DNA of 64,000 bases from JAHEFT01 sp963700705 (GCA_963700705.1 CAVOYQ010000021.1:1-64000), one strand, 5' to 3'; numbered from the stretch's first letter, positions 46,009 to 56,207 are shown. Notes: a model not told the origin generated them from the sequence alone. Numbers and translations are program-made.

Positions 46009-46923
46009 ATGTCAGTAAAACACCCCATTATTTCTGTTACCGGGTCATCCGGCGCCGGGACCACCTCGGTGAAAAAGACCTTTCAAAGGATTTTCACCCG
46101 GGAGCGCATCACGGCCTCCTTCATCGACGGCGATGCCTTTCATCGTTACGACCGCGCTGAGATGAAAAAGGTGATGAGCGATGAAGCAAAGAAAGGAAAC
46201 AACCACTTCAGCCATTTTGGACCCCAGGCCAACCTGCTGCGGGAGTTGGAAAGTGTGTTCCGCGACTTTGGGCAGACAGGAACCGGAAGAACCCGCCACT
46301 ACGTTCACGATGAAGCTGAAGAAAAGCTCTACGGAACGCCGCCAGGCACATTTTCGAAGTGGGAAGAGATCAACCCCGAAACCGAAGTTTTGTTCTATGA
46401 AGGACTGCATGGGGCCGTGGTTGCGGACGATATCAACGTCGCCCAGAATTGCGACCTGAAAATCGGCGTGGTGCCGGTTGTCAACCTGGAGTGGATTCAA
46501 AAGATCCACCGCGACAAGATGGATCGCGGCTATTCGCACGAAGCGATCAAGGACACGATCCTGCGCCGCATGCCGGATTACCTGGATTACATCTGTCCGC
46601 AGTTTTCACAAACCGATATCAACTTCCAGAGGATCCCTACCGTGGACACATCCAACGCATTCATTGCGCGCTGGATACCCACTCCTGACGAATCAATGGT
46701 CGTAATCCGGTTCGCCAATCCGCGGGGAATCGATTTCCCCTACCTCACCTCGATGATTCACGACAGTTTCATGTCTCGGGCAAATTCAATCGTCATCCCG
46801 GGGAGCAAACTGGACCTGGCGATGCAGTTGATTCTCACCCCTATCATCATGCAACTCATGGAACGCAGCCGCCGGGCAGGCGGTCCGCGTAAAAACGTAC
46901 AGGCGATCCAGGCATCCGCCTGA
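46009..46923 (+). CDS. cbbP: Phosphoribulokinase (bacterial type)
   Basis: 304 residues from the ATG at 46009. Makes ribulose-1,5-bisphosphate, the RuBisCO substrate. P-loop GSSGAGTTS (residues 11-19), FIDGDAFHRYDR, FYEGLHGAVV and KIHRDKMDRGYSHEAIKDTILRRMPDY are signatures of the octameric proteobacterial class. Between cbbF and cbbM in one operon. Confidence 0.96.
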   Translation: MSVKHPIISVTGSSGAGTTSVKKTFQRIFTRERITASFIDGDAFHRYDRAEMKKVMSDEAKKGNNHFSHFGPQANLLRELESVFRDFGQTGTGRTRHYVHDEAEEKLYGTPPGTFSKWEEINPETEVLFYEGLHGAVVADDINVAQNCDLKIGVVPVVNLEWIQKIHRDKMDRGYSHEAIKDTILRRMPDYLDYICPQFSQTDINFQRIPTVDTSNAFIARWIPTPDESMVVIRFANPRGIDFPYLTSMIHDSFMSRANSIVIPGSKLDLAMQLILTPIIMQLMERSRRAGGPRKNVQAIQASA

Positions 46924-46944
46924 CAGACACAACAGGAGAGTACT

Positions 46945-48327
46945 ATGGACCAATCCAACCGCTACGCAAACCTGGCTTTGAGTGAAGAAGACCTGATGGC
47001 CGGGGGCAAACATGTCCTCTGTGCCTATATCATGAAACCCAAGGCCGGGTTTGGAAATTACCTTGAAACCGCGGCCCATTTTGCGGCGGAATCTTCCACC
47101 GGCACGAATGTTTCCGTTTCAACCACGGATGATTTCACGCGTAGCGTTGATGCGCTGGTTTATGAAATCGATGAGAAAAAGGAGGTCATGAAGATCGCCT
47201 ACCCCACCGACCTGTTTGACCGCAACATCATCGATGGCCGGGCAATGCTGGCGTCTTTCCTGACGCTGACGATCGGCAACAACCAGGGCATGGGCGATGT
47301 GGAATACGCCAAGATGTACGATTTCTGGATGCCGCCTGAATACCTTCGCCTGTATGACGGACCGGCTACCGACATTTCGGACCTGTGGCGCGTGCTGGGC
47401 AGACCGGTGGTGGATGGCGGTTTTATTGTCGGAACCATCATCAAGCCGAAACTGGGACTGCGGCCGCAACCGTTCGCAAAAGCCGCCTATGATTTCTGGC
47501 TGGGCGGTGATTTCATCAAGAACGACGAACCCCAGGGCAACCAGGTCTTCGCCCGGCTGAAGGAAACTATCGTGGCCGTTGCCGATTCGATGCGCCGGGC
47601 CCAGGACGACACCGGTCAAGCCAAACTGTTTTCGGCCAACATTACCGCGGATGACTACCGGGAGATCATCGCCAGGGGTGAATTCATCCTCGAAACATTT
47701 GCCGAGAATGCCGACCACGTGGCGTTCCTGGTCGACGGCTACGTGGCTGGTCCGACCGCCATCACGACCGCGCGGCGGCATTTTCCGGACCAGTACCTGC
47801 ATTACCATCGCGCCGGTCACGGTGCCGTGACCTCGCCACAGACCCAGAGAGGTTACACGGCCTTTGTGCTGGCCAAGATGTCGCGACTCCAGGGAGCTTC
47901 CGGAATTCACGTCGGAACTATGAGCCACGGCAAGATGGAAGGCGAGACAGATGACCGGAACATTGCCTACATGATCGAACAGGACAGCGCTGACGGGCCG
48001 TTTTACCACCAGGAATGGCAGGGAATGCGCCCGACCACGCCGATCATCTCGGGCGGCATGAACGCGCTGCGCCTGCCCGGGTTTTTCGACAATCTCGGGC
48101 ATTCCAACCTGATCCTCACCGCCGGTGGCGGCTGTTACGGCCACATCGATGGTGCGGCAGCCGGGGCCACTTCGTTGCGCCAGGCTGAAATGTGCTGGCG
48201 CACAGGCACCGACCCCGTCGCTTTCGCCCGGGAGCACCGTGAGTTCGCGCGGGCCTTCGAAAGCTTCCCGGGCGATGCGGATAAACTCTACCCCGGCTGG
48301 AGGAACTCGCTCGATGTCGCAGCCTGA
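46945..48327 (+). CDS. cbbM: Ribulose bisphosphate carboxylase, form II
   Basis: 460 residues, the length of form II enzymes. GTIIKPKLGL holds catalytic Lys167; GGDFIKNDEPQGNQ holds the Lys192 carbamate and Asp/Glu metal ligands (one ahead of Rhodospirillum numbering K166/K191). HYHRAGHGAVTSPQTQRGYTA and SGIHVGTMSHGKMEG (loop 6 Lys) complete the site. No small subunit and no carboxysome genes. Form II suits high CO2 and low O2. SD AGGAGAG precedes the start. Confidence 0.97.
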   Translation: MDQSNRYANLALSEEDLMAGGKHVLCAYIMKPKAGFGNYLETAAHFAAESSTGTNVSVSTTDDFTRSVDALVYEIDEKKEVMKIAYPTDLFDRNIIDGRAMLASFLTLTIGNNQGMGDVEYAKMYDFWMPPEYLRLYDGPATDISDLWRVLGRPVVDGGFIVGTIIKPKLGLRPQPFAKAAYDFWLGGDFIKNDEPQGNQVFARLKETIVAVADSMRRAQDDTGQAKLFSANITADDYREIIARGEFILETFAENADHVAFLVDGYVAGPTAITTARRHFPDQYLHYHRAGHGAVTSPQTQRGYTAFVLAKMSRLQGASGIHVGTMSHGKMEGETDDRNIAYMIEQDSADGPFYHQEWQGMRPTTPIISGGMNALRLPGFFDNLGHSNLILTAGGGCYGHIDGAAAGATSLRQAEMCWRTGTDPVAFAREHREFARAFESFPGDADKLYPGWRNSLDVAA

Positions 48328-49028
48328 GCCTTTCACAGGCAGCGCACATCCTGCCGCCATCATCTGGGATCTTGACGGGACCCTGGTGGAATCAGCGCCT
48401 GACCTCGCCACTGCACTGGGCACCTTGCTTAATGAGCAAGGCCAGCACGGGCACCCGGTGGAGAAAGTGCGGACGATGATCGGCGACGGCGTTGCCAAAC
48501 TGATCGAACGGGGCTTCCGGGCTGCCGGAGCCCCTCTCGATGCGGTCGCCATCGATGCGCTGGTGCCGCGTTTCATGGAGATCTATACCGCCTGTGCCAC
48601 CCAGAGCACCCACCTGGTGCCCGAACGCGCGCGCCGTGCTCGAACATTTTTACCATGCCGGGGTGAAGCAGGGATTGTGCACCAACAAACCCGTTTCAGT
48701 GACCCGGTTAATCCTGGAAGCACTCGATATCTCGGGGTACTTCGGCAGCGTCATCGGCGGCGATTCCACCCGGAAGAAGAAGCCTCATCCCCTGCCCCTG
48801 CTGACCTGCCTCGAAGAACTGGATACCCGCCCGGAGGACGCCATCATGATCGGCGACTCAGCTGCGGATGTCGGCGCAGCCAGGGCTGCAAACGTGCCCG
48901 TGATACTGGTTCCGGACGGATATACCGGAGTACCCGCGGTCACTCTCGGTGCGGATTACGTGGTCGCGCGGCTCGCGGACATACCTTCCAGTATTCCACC
49001 GTACCCGCCGCTGCGCCAAAGCGCCTGA
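48314..49028 (+). CDS. gph: Phosphoglycolate phosphatase (HAD), frameshifted
   Basis: Removes phosphate from 2-phosphoglycolate formed by RuBisCO oxygenation. Start MSQPEPFTGS at 48314, inside the end of cbbM. HAD motif I WDLDGTLVESAPDLATAL, then GDGVAKLIERGF. In a CG-dinucleotide tract at about 48626-48638 the frame must change to give ARAVLEHFYHAGVKQGLCTNKP (motif II), GGDSTRKKKPHP (motif III) and IMIGDSAADVGAARAANV (motif IV). About 237 residues if joined. Translationally coupled to cbbM, so part of the Calvin cassette (cbbZ role). Confidence 0.85.
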
Positions 49029-49037
49029 GCTTTGATA

Positions 49038-49070
49038 TAGTAGGACTCTGACGGAGCCGGAGTCCTACTA
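49038..49070 (+). promoter_or_regulatory. Perfect 11-bp inverted repeat over a ribosome binding site
   Basis: TAGTAGGACTC, 11-base loop, GAGTCCTACTA. The right arm contains the GGAG ribosome site and ends on the A of the ATG at 49070. In RNA it would hide the start region; in DNA it could be a repressor site. Confidence 0.6.
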
Positions 49071-49761
49071 TGAAAAAACTGACGAATAAACGTATTCTTG
49101 CCGCTCTGGTCCTGGGATATTGCCTGTTCGGCGCCGGCACGGCCCAGGCTGCTGAAGTCGACTTTTCGTGCATGAGTTACAAAGTGTGGGGCAAAAGCCA
49201 CGTTTCGGATCAGTACACCAGTTACGACGTAGTCATCCAGAACTCGTGCCCGGGATCCGTCTACTGGGCGATGTGTATTGAACGGCTCGATCCGGACTCG
49301 CACAAGGTCATCGAGACCCACAATCCCGACCGGTTATGTCGATGCGGACAAAAAGGCGCGGGTTAACCTGAACCTGTATAAAAAGCCCGGACAGGACCTG
49401 TTTCGAAATCGATTCCAGGAGTTTTACGTAGATATCGGTTATTCGATTGACAGCTTGCCGGTTCCCAAACTGTTACGCCAGCCAGTGCGAAGCCAAAAAG
49501 AATGATTTGCGCCAGGGGATCAAGAGCAATGAGGCGGCATGGAAAAGCGCAGACAAGGCGCTTACCGCAAAGATCAAGGCGGATTGCCCGGACACCGGTT
49601 GGGATAAGGCCACTTACGAGGAGTGCGCTGCAAAGGTAAAGGATGCCAAAGCCTCCGAAATGGAAGCATTCGCGACCAAAGACCAGGAACTGAGAGACCA
49701 GATGGCGGCCGTGGATCCGGATCACTGCACGCTCTATTCCGGCGACCTGGTCACCAAATAG
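49070..49761 (+). CDS. Exported protein of unknown function, two frameshifts
   Basis: A signal peptide (MKKLTNKRILAALVLGYCL, ending AQAAE) opens the gene. The first frame goes to about 49335 (VIETHNP); a second then reads TGYVDADKKARVNLNLYKKPGQ to about 49450; a third continues from CYASQCEAKKNDLRQG to the stop at 49761. Each shift joins without gap, so one gene with two indels is likely. About 230 residues with six or more Cys and a helical C-terminal half. No family recognised. Confidence 0.5.
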
Positions 49762-49788
49762 CGACAACCGCATCCCGGCTTCGCCATG

Positions 49789-50685
49789 TCAGTTTTTGAG
49801 CACCGCGAGTTGCCGCAGGCGGCTGATGCGGCTTTTCAACGAGGCGCGCATGGCCGGCAAATTGACTTCCTGGCCCGAGAATCTGCGCTGCTTTTCGAAA
49901 TAGCGGGCAGGATCCGTTCCATCCGGTTCCGCGTTTAGCCGGTAATCAATCCCGTCAAACACCTCGTAAAGCGGAAAAACTCCGCTGCGAACCGCCAGGC
50001 TCACCAGTTCTATCGACTCCGCCGGTTCGGTTTTCCACCCGGTCGGACAGGGAGCGTGGATCAGGAAAAACCGGAACCCCTCGATCTCGAGCGCTTTTCG
50101 GATCTTGTCCCGGAAATCGTCGGGGTGGGCAATCGACAGCGTCGCTGCGTAGGGAACGCGGTGCGCTGCGAGAATTTCGATGATTTCCTTCTTCTTTTCG
50201 CCCTTTCCGGCCGGTGTCGTGGTCGTTTTTGCGGAAGCCGGGGTGGCTGAACTGCGCTGACCGCCGGTGTTACCGTAAATTTCGTTGTCGTAGCAGAAGT
50301 AAAGCAGGTTTTCATTGCGCTCGGCGGCCGCGGAAAGGGTCGCCATGCCGATATCGTAGGTGCCGCCGTCTCCCGCCCAGCAGATCACGTGTCTGCGGCT
50401 TTCGCCCGGATCGGGGTTCAGATCGTTGACGGCGGCTACACCGCTGGCAAAGGCGGGGGCGGAAGCGAAAGTGGAGGCCAGCACCGGAACGCTGTAGGCC
50501 GTGGTCGGAAATGCTCCCGCCGCGACAATCCCGCAACAGGCGGGAATGACCAGCGAGTAATGTTCATCCGCCAGCGCCCGCCCCAACATGGTCAGGCCGA
50601 CGCTCATGCCGCAGCCCCCGCAGTTGGTATTGCCCGGCCGGAGCAGACAATCGGTTTTTGAGTTGACGTTGCCCCGGTCGTTCAT
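49789..50685 (-). CDS. porB: Pyruvate:ferredoxin oxidoreductase, beta subunit
   Basis: 298 residues from the ATG at 50685, which overlaps the alpha stop (ATGA). Binds thiamine diphosphate and a 4Fe-4S cluster. TNCGGCGM (cluster Cys), CWAGDGGTYDIGMATLSAA (TPP-Mg motif) and YDNEIYGNTGGQRS are typical of Por-type beta subunits. A longer open frame to 51000 is only shadow. Last gene of the operon; convergent with the exported-protein gene. Confidence 0.9.
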   Translation of the reverse strand: MNDRGNVNSKTDCLLRPGNTNCGGCGMSVGLTMLGRALADEHYSLVIPACCGIVAAGAFPTTAYSVPVLASTFASAPAFASGVAAVNDLNPDPGESRRHVICWAGDGGTYDIGMATLSAAAERNENLLYFCYDNEIYGNTGGQRSSATPASAKTTTTPAGKGEKKKEIIEILAAHRVPYAATLSIAHPDDFRDKIRKALEIEGFRFFLIHAPCPTGWKTEPAESIELVSLAVRSGVFPLYEVFDGIDYRLNAEPDGTDPARYFEKQRRFSGQEVNLPAMRASLKSRISRLRQLAVLKN

Positions 50686-51855
50686 TGATCTATCCCCATC
50701 CAGACGGGATCGCCCGCCTTTTCCCGCCGGGTCAAATCCTCCACGACCTCGCGCACGGTTTCCGGAACCACGTCGGTTCCACCGACCCCGGCCAGGTAAC
50801 CCTGGACCAACCGATCGCCCTGTCCCTGCAGGCTGGCCCGTACTTCCTGCCAGAAAATCCCGCCGGTGCCGGCTGAGTAGTTGCGGTCCAGCACGCCGAT
50901 TTTGCGGGCATCGGCGCACAGTTCGGAAAACTCTTGCGCCGGAAACGGCCGGAACAGCTTGACGCGGATCATCCCGACTTTCTCCCCCCTGGCCCGCCAC
51001 TCGTCGACCACGTCTTTCAGGGTGATTGAAATGGTGCCCGAGGCGACCAGGATCCGGTCCGCATCTTCGGTCCGCCAGGCCGACAGGGCGCCGGAAACCT
51101 CGCGGCCAAAAACCTCTTCAAACTCCGCTCTGTGCTCTTCCAGCACACCGGGAACCGCGCGCATGGCTGCATCCAGGTCCACCCGGTGGGTCAGGGTTTC
51201 CCTGGGAAAAGTCATTCCGCCGACCGTGACCGGATGTTCCGGATCCAGGCGATGCGGAATACTGCAGGGCGGCAGGAAACGATCAGCCTGCTCCTGTGAC
51301 GCCAGTTCGGTTTCCATCGCAGGTGTGCGAGGTGATGAATGCGTCCATGCAAACCATCACCGGCAGCATCACCCGGCTATCTTCGGCCAGGCGAAAGGCC
51401 AGCAGCGTGGTATCCGCCACGTCCTGGTTGGTATCGCAATAGAGTTGTATCCAGGCAAAATCACGAAACATCAGCGTATCGCCCTGGTCCGCCCAGATGT
51501 TCCAGGGTGGGCCCAGCGTGCGGTTGACCGCCGCCATCACGATCGGCAGGCGGTAGAAGGCTGCAACCATGACGTTTTCCGCCATGTAAGCCAGGCCGTT
51601 CGAAGAACTGGCAGTGAATGTACGCGCCCCGTTCATGGCGGCGCCGATGCACACCCCCATCGCGCTGTGCTCACTCTCGGTCGGGATCACCCGCCCCCGC
51701 GAGAACGGAAACCGCGCCACGTATTCCACGATCTCGGTCTGGGGTGTGATCGGATAAATGCCACAGACGCAGCCACGCGCGCTGCGGTTGGCCTCCCCGG
51801 CGATGCTCATCGCGTGCCCTGCTGCGTGGTTGCCCGTGACCAGTTGCATGTTCAT
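50682..51855 (-). CDS. porA: Pyruvate:ferredoxin oxidoreductase, alpha subunit, frameshifted
   Basis: Start MNMQLVTGNHAAGHAMSIA at 51855, with AAGG upstream. N-terminal part: YPITPQTEIVEYVA, ESEHSAMGVCIGAA, SSNGLAYMAENV, PPWNIWADQGDTLMFRD, all PorA blocks. After FITSHTC, at about 51310-51320, the frame must change to METELASQEQADRFLPP. The rest has SGTISITLKDVVDEW and RVKLFRPFPAQEF (domain II). About 390 residues if joined. Catalyses oxidative decarboxylation of pyruvate, or CO2 fixation in reverse, with the beta subunit. Confidence 0.88.
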
Positions 51856-51871
51856 CCTTGTCCAGCCTTCA

Positions 51872-54085
51872 TCAGCCCGCTTTCATGTAAATGACGGCCC
51901 GGGAGCATTCGCTGACACATACCCCGCAACCCTTGCAGTAGTCGTAATCGAAAACGATGTTTTTGCCGACCCGCTTCAGAACGCCGTCGGGGCAGTAGGT
52001 CACGCAGCGGTCGCAGCTGTTGCAAACCCCGCAACTCAGACACCTCTTTGCCTCTTCGATGTCCTCCAGCCCCTGGCGCACTTCATCAAACGTGGATTTT
52101 CTCGCGGCGAAAGGAAGGACGTTTTCTTCGTGGCGGCGATGCGGTGCGAAGTGATGCAAGCGTACCCGGTCGGAGCGCACCACGGTCGCGGCTGCCGGCG
52201 GTTCGCTGTACAGTTTCTCGCCGCTGAATCGTTCGTGCAGCAACAGCGCCATGTCCCGCCCGCAGCCGATGGCAGCGGTGACCGTACCCTCGTTTGTCAA
52301 CAGGTCACCCGCCGGATAAAGCGGGGCTCCGCCGGCGTTTTCTACCGGTTGTTCTTTCGAAAGCGAAGCGTCCGGCGGCAGCAGAGAGAGATCCGCAGCC
52401 TGGCCGATGGCAAGGATGACCCGGTCGCAGGGAATTTCAAATTCTGAATCCGGTAAAATCTCCGGTCGACGCCGGCCGTCCGCATCCGGCGTTCCCAGTT
52501 GCATCCGTTGGCAGGTCAGGCGCCACTGATCGTCATCGCGGGACACACGTACCGGGGAACACAGGAAGTCCACCCTGATCCCTTCATCCATTGCATCATC
52601 GACTTCTTCCGGGATAGCGGGCATTTCATCACGTGTCCGCCGGTAAACGATCCGTACATTGCCTGCGCCCATCCGGAAAGCAGACCGCGCTGCGTCGATG
52701 GCCGTGTTGCCGCCGCCCACAACCACCACCTTCTGGTCCTGAACGCTGACTGTCCCGGTCCTTGCCTGGTCGAGGAATTCGATGCCTTGCATGATCCGGC
52801 CCTGCCCGGAGCCGAGGTCAGGACCGAGATCGATCGACGTCAGGCGTTGCAGGCCGGTGGCGGCCAATACGGCGTCATACTGATGCGTCAATTTCTCTAA
52901 CGCTTCGTGATCGATCCGGGTATTGAAAACGGTTTTCACACCCAAGGCCAGGATGCGTGCGATGTCGCGTTCCAATACCGCGCGCGGCAACCTGTAGGAT
53001 GGGATGCCCGTTCGCATCAGGCCGCCCGGTTCGGAACCGGCCTCAAACACTGTCACACCGTAACCCAGCAAGGCCAGGTGGTAAGCGCCGGACAGTCCAG
53101 CAGGCCCAGAGCCGATTACCGCCACCTTTTCAGGTCTCCGGTCCGCCGGGGTCATGGTCACTTCACCATGGTCACCGGCATAGCGCTCCAGCGCCCGCAC
53201 GTTCACCGGGCCTTCGAGTTCAGACCGGTTGCACTGCTGCATGCAGAAACCCGGGCAGACGCGGCCACATACCGAGGGTAGCGGCGTGGTTTCCAGCAGA
53301 ATCCGGAGCGCGCCGTTCACGTCCTCTTCGGTCAGAGCGGCAAGAAAACCCTGCACATCGTTGCCGGCAGGGCAAACAAAGTTGCAGGGCGGAGTGGCGT
53401 TTTTCCACATGGGTTGCTGATTGGCCCACTGCCCGGTGTGAATCGCCGGTGGCGCTCCGGAATTGCCTTCAATAAATCGGGCTCCAGCAGCATGTGAAAC
53501 ATTCTGCTTGCGCAATTCAGCCGGCGTCGGCGCCCGCTCCTGGACCCGGACGGCGTCCCAGGCATCCTGTGCGGCCTCCTGGTTTGCGCTGCCGAAACCG
53601 AATTCCTCGAAAGCCTTGATAATTGAGTCCAGGTTCATGCCCAGCAAGCGCGCTGCGGCGCCGGCCAGGGCGGTATTCACGATGGGGACGGTTTTTGAAC
53701 CCAGGCCGTGCCGGAGTGCGATTGACGTCGCGTCAACCGTGGCAATGCGAAACGCCGCCACCCGTTCCTGACCGGCGTAATGCCCGGGCGCCTTTTCACA
53801 GTTCAGCAGAATCCATCCTCCCGGCTTCAGACCCGAAAGAATCGCGGGCGATATCAGGGTAGGATCGAGCACGATGAGGTGGTCGGGTTCGTAAATCTGG
53901 TTAGGGTTGTGGATCGGCGTATCGTCGCAACGCAAAAATGCCTGCACGGGCGCGCCTGAACGCTCCGCTGCATACACGCCAAAGGCCTGTACCGACCGCC
54001 CTTCCCGGTGTTCACCCGCAGCGAGAAGCTTGGCCAGGGTCACACCACCCTGCCCGCCCCGCCCATGAATCCTGATCTCGATCAT
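51872..54085 (-). CDS. PFOR gamma subunit - GltD-like FAD/NAD(P) module - ferredoxin fusion
   Basis: 737 residues in one uninterrupted frame. Residues 1-185 are the gamma subunit (IRIHGRGGQGGVTLAKLL). From about 225 follows a glutamate-synthase-small-subunit-like module: cluster-binding CNFVCPAGNDVQGF and VCGRVCPGFCMQQC, FAD site VAVIGSGPAGLSGAY and NAD(P) site VVVVGGGNTAIDAARSA. The end (about 665-737) is a 2x[4Fe-4S] ferredoxin: CGVCNSCDRCVTYCP and CKGCGVCVSECSR. So one chain could move electrons between pyruvate, ferredoxin clusters and NAD(P)H. First gene of the operon, 16 bases before porA. Confidence 0.9.
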   Translation of the reverse strand: MIEIRIHGRGGQGGVTLAKLLAAGEHREGRSVQAFGVYAAERSGAPVQAFLRCDDTPIHNPNQIYEPDHLIVLDPTLISPAILSGLKPGGWILLNCEKAPGHYAGQERVAAFRIATVDATSIALRHGLGSKTVPIVNTALAGAAARLLGMNLDSIIKAFEEFGFGSANQEAAQDAWDAVRVQERAPTPAELRKQNVSHAAGARFIEGNSGAPPAIHTGQWANQQPMWKNATPPCNFVCPAGNDVQGFLAALTEEDVNGALRILLETTPLPSVCGRVCPGFCMQQCNRSELEGPVNVRALERYAGDHGEVTMTPADRRPEKVAVIGSGPAGLSGAYHLALLGYGVTVFEAGSEPGGLMRTGIPSYRLPRAVLERDIARILALGVKTVFNTRIDHEALEKLTHQYDAVLAATGLQRLTSIDLGPDLGSGQGRIMQGIEFLDQARTGTVSVQDQKVVVVGGGNTAIDAARSAFRMGAGNVRIVYRRTRDEMPAIPEEVDDAMDEGIRVDFLCSPVRVSRDDDQWRLTCQRMQLGTPDADGRRRPEILPDSEFEIPCDRVILAIGQAADLSLLPPDASLSKEQPVENAGGAPLYPAGDLLTNEGTVTAAIGCGRDMALLLHERFSGEKLYSEPPAAATVVRSDRVRLHHFAPHRRHEENVLPFAARKSTFDEVRQGLEDIEEAKRCLSCGVCNSCDRCVTYCPDGVLKRVGKNIVFDYDYCKGCGVCVSECSRAVIYMKAG

Positions 54086-54127
54086 CTGATTAGATCCTGG
54101 TTGAGTTGGCTGTCAGATCCGGTCGCG

Positions 54128-54139
54128 CATTGATCAATG
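54128..54139. promoter_or_regulatory. 12-bp palindrome between the PFOR operon and the divergent regulator-like gene
   Basis: CATTGATCAATG is a perfect palindrome in the 158-base divergent region; TTGATCATG nearby at about 54202-54210 is a related half. Could be an operator for either gene; no factor identified. Confidence 0.35.
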
Positions 54140-54243
54140 GCTGGATTAAAAACCCGGATAACAGGAGCTTACATGTATCTTGCGGAAACCATCATGATGT
54201 TGATCATGCGAAATCTGCTTTGAGCTGCTAGATTTAGAGTACG

Positions 54244-56207
54244 TTGGGTCAACCTGGATGCGCCTTGTTAGTTCAGAACGAAACAAGTTCATTGATTGAC
54301 ACTGTTGCCGGTCCGTGCCTGTTCACGTTCGGCGCGTTCACTGTGGACGGCGGCAGGGGCGAGCTGCAACGCGACGGTAAGGAAATTGCCTTGCGTCCGA
54401 AGTCGTTTGAGGTGCTGGTGTTCCTGTTGAAAAACACGGGAAAGCTGGTGAGCCGCGAGGAACTGATGCAGGCTGTATGGCCCAATGTGATCGTTACAGA
54501 CGATTCCCTGACACAGTGTCTGACTGAAATTCGCAAAGCGTTGGGCGACGATCAGCGCGACATGGTGCGGACCATTCCAAAACGGGGTTACCTTTTTGAC
54601 ATACCGGTCAAAGTCACCGTGGAGACCGCTGATGAAAACGTAAAAAGGAGCGGTATCCGGGAGCGGCTGCCGTCGCTTTGGATGATCCTGGCCCTGGCTA
54701 TCCTGTCCTTTACGATAGGCGCAAGCTGGTGGCTGGTCCGCCCGTCCCCTCCTCAAGTCGCCGGTAAACAACAGCTGGCGCAATCTTCTGAAATGCCTTC
54801 TATTGCGGTACTGCCCTTCGTTGACCTGAGTGAAAACGGAGACCAGGAGTACCTGGCTTATGGAATTTCCGAAGAAATCCTCAGTATGCTGACGCAAATT
54901 CCCGGACTGACCGTTATTGCACGGACTTCTTCGTTCGCCTTCGGAAACCAGAACCTGGACATTGAAACAATTGCCCAACGTCTGAATGTGACCCATGTCC
55001 TCGAAGGCAGCGTGCGCAAGTCGGGGGACCGGGTGCGGGTTACCGCACAACTGATCGACGGGTTCAGCGGAGCCCACCTGTGGTCAAACAGCTATGACGA
55101 CCGGATGGATGATGTTTTTGCCATGCAAAAAGGCATCGCGTCGGCCGTAACCGAAGTGCTGGCATCCAGCTTGACAGCGGGAAACGATCCCGTTGGCGCC
55201 ACTCTGCGGAAACAGTCGCACAATCCCGAAATCTTGATGCCTGGCAACTGTACCTGCGTGGCAACTACTTCTACGGGCGTCGTGCGGAAGGCGACGTCAT
55301 TCTCGCGCAACGTGATTATGAACAGGCACTGAAACTCGATCCGGATTTTGCCGCAGCATGGGTTGGACTGGCCAACGTGATGTACCTCTATGCATTCGAT
55401 GAGAACGTGACCAACACAGGCGGGTTGACGAAGTCCGAAGCGCAGTCCCGGATGGGCCAGTCTGTAGAGAGGGCGCTGGAAATCGACCCGAACAACCCGG
55501 TCGCCCACCTTCGCATGGTCCGACTCCTGTGGGAGGAACATCATTACGAGTCCGCCCTGGAACAAATGAAACTGGCCATGAAATACGGCCAAAATGACGC
55601 CCTGGTGCAGGCTGTGCTGGCCGGGTTAGCCATCAGGTCAGTGAATCCGGAAACGGCAATCGAGTTGCAGCGTCGAGCGGTCCGTCTCGACCCGGTCAGC
55701 AACCTGCACGTCAGCACCCTGGCCTATTATCTTTATCTGGCGGGGCGAATTGACGAGTCGCGGGCCGCCCTCAACCGGGCATCGGAGCTCAATCCGGAAG
55801 TATTTACCGGGCACGTGGAACTGGCCTTGTTCACTGCCATTCTGCAAGGCGACATCGACACCGCTGAAATCGAAATTCGAAAATTGCCGGATGGTCCAGC
55901 CCGCGAGCAGGCCCGCAGCATGCTGTTATACCAAGCGGGCAATGACCAGGAAGCCACAGCAGTGCTGAATGATTTGATTGACCGCGGAGATCTGAATTCC
56001 TTGTCGGGTGCAGCCTTGATCCTGGGATTTCGAGGCGCAGTCGACGAAGCTTTCACGGTGTTGAACCGGCTGACGGACGATCTCCAAAAGGCTCCGGAAT
56101 CGGCGGATCCGCAGCGGGATATTCCTGGAACTTCGCGACTCTCCCTTTATGCGGACCCTTCATTCGGATCCCCGGTGGCGCGAATGGTCCCAAAGAAACT
56201 GGGATGA
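54244..56207 (+). CDS. CadC-like winged helix - membrane - TolB/TPR protein, frameshifted
   Basis: The N-terminal winged helix (FGAFTVDGGRGELQRDG, LRPKSFEVLVFLLKNTGKLVSREELMQAVWP, IRKALGDD) binds DNA; one membrane helix lies at about 140-162. A periplasmic FlgO/TolB-N-like domain follows (SIAVLPFVDLSENGDQEYLAYGISEEIL, VLEGSVRKSGDRVRVTAQLID). At about 55232 the frame must shift to DAWQLYLRGNYFYGRRAEGD and a run of TPR repeats to the stop at 56207. One-component membrane sensor. No ATG precedes the HTH; the TTG at 54244 is the best start but uncertain. Divergent from the PFOR operon. Confidence 0.75.

Noticed and set aside
47119..48576. Minus-strand open frame (about 485 codons) opposite cbbM
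   Set aside because: Antisense to a firmly identified RuBisCO gene; low-complexity translation without family features.
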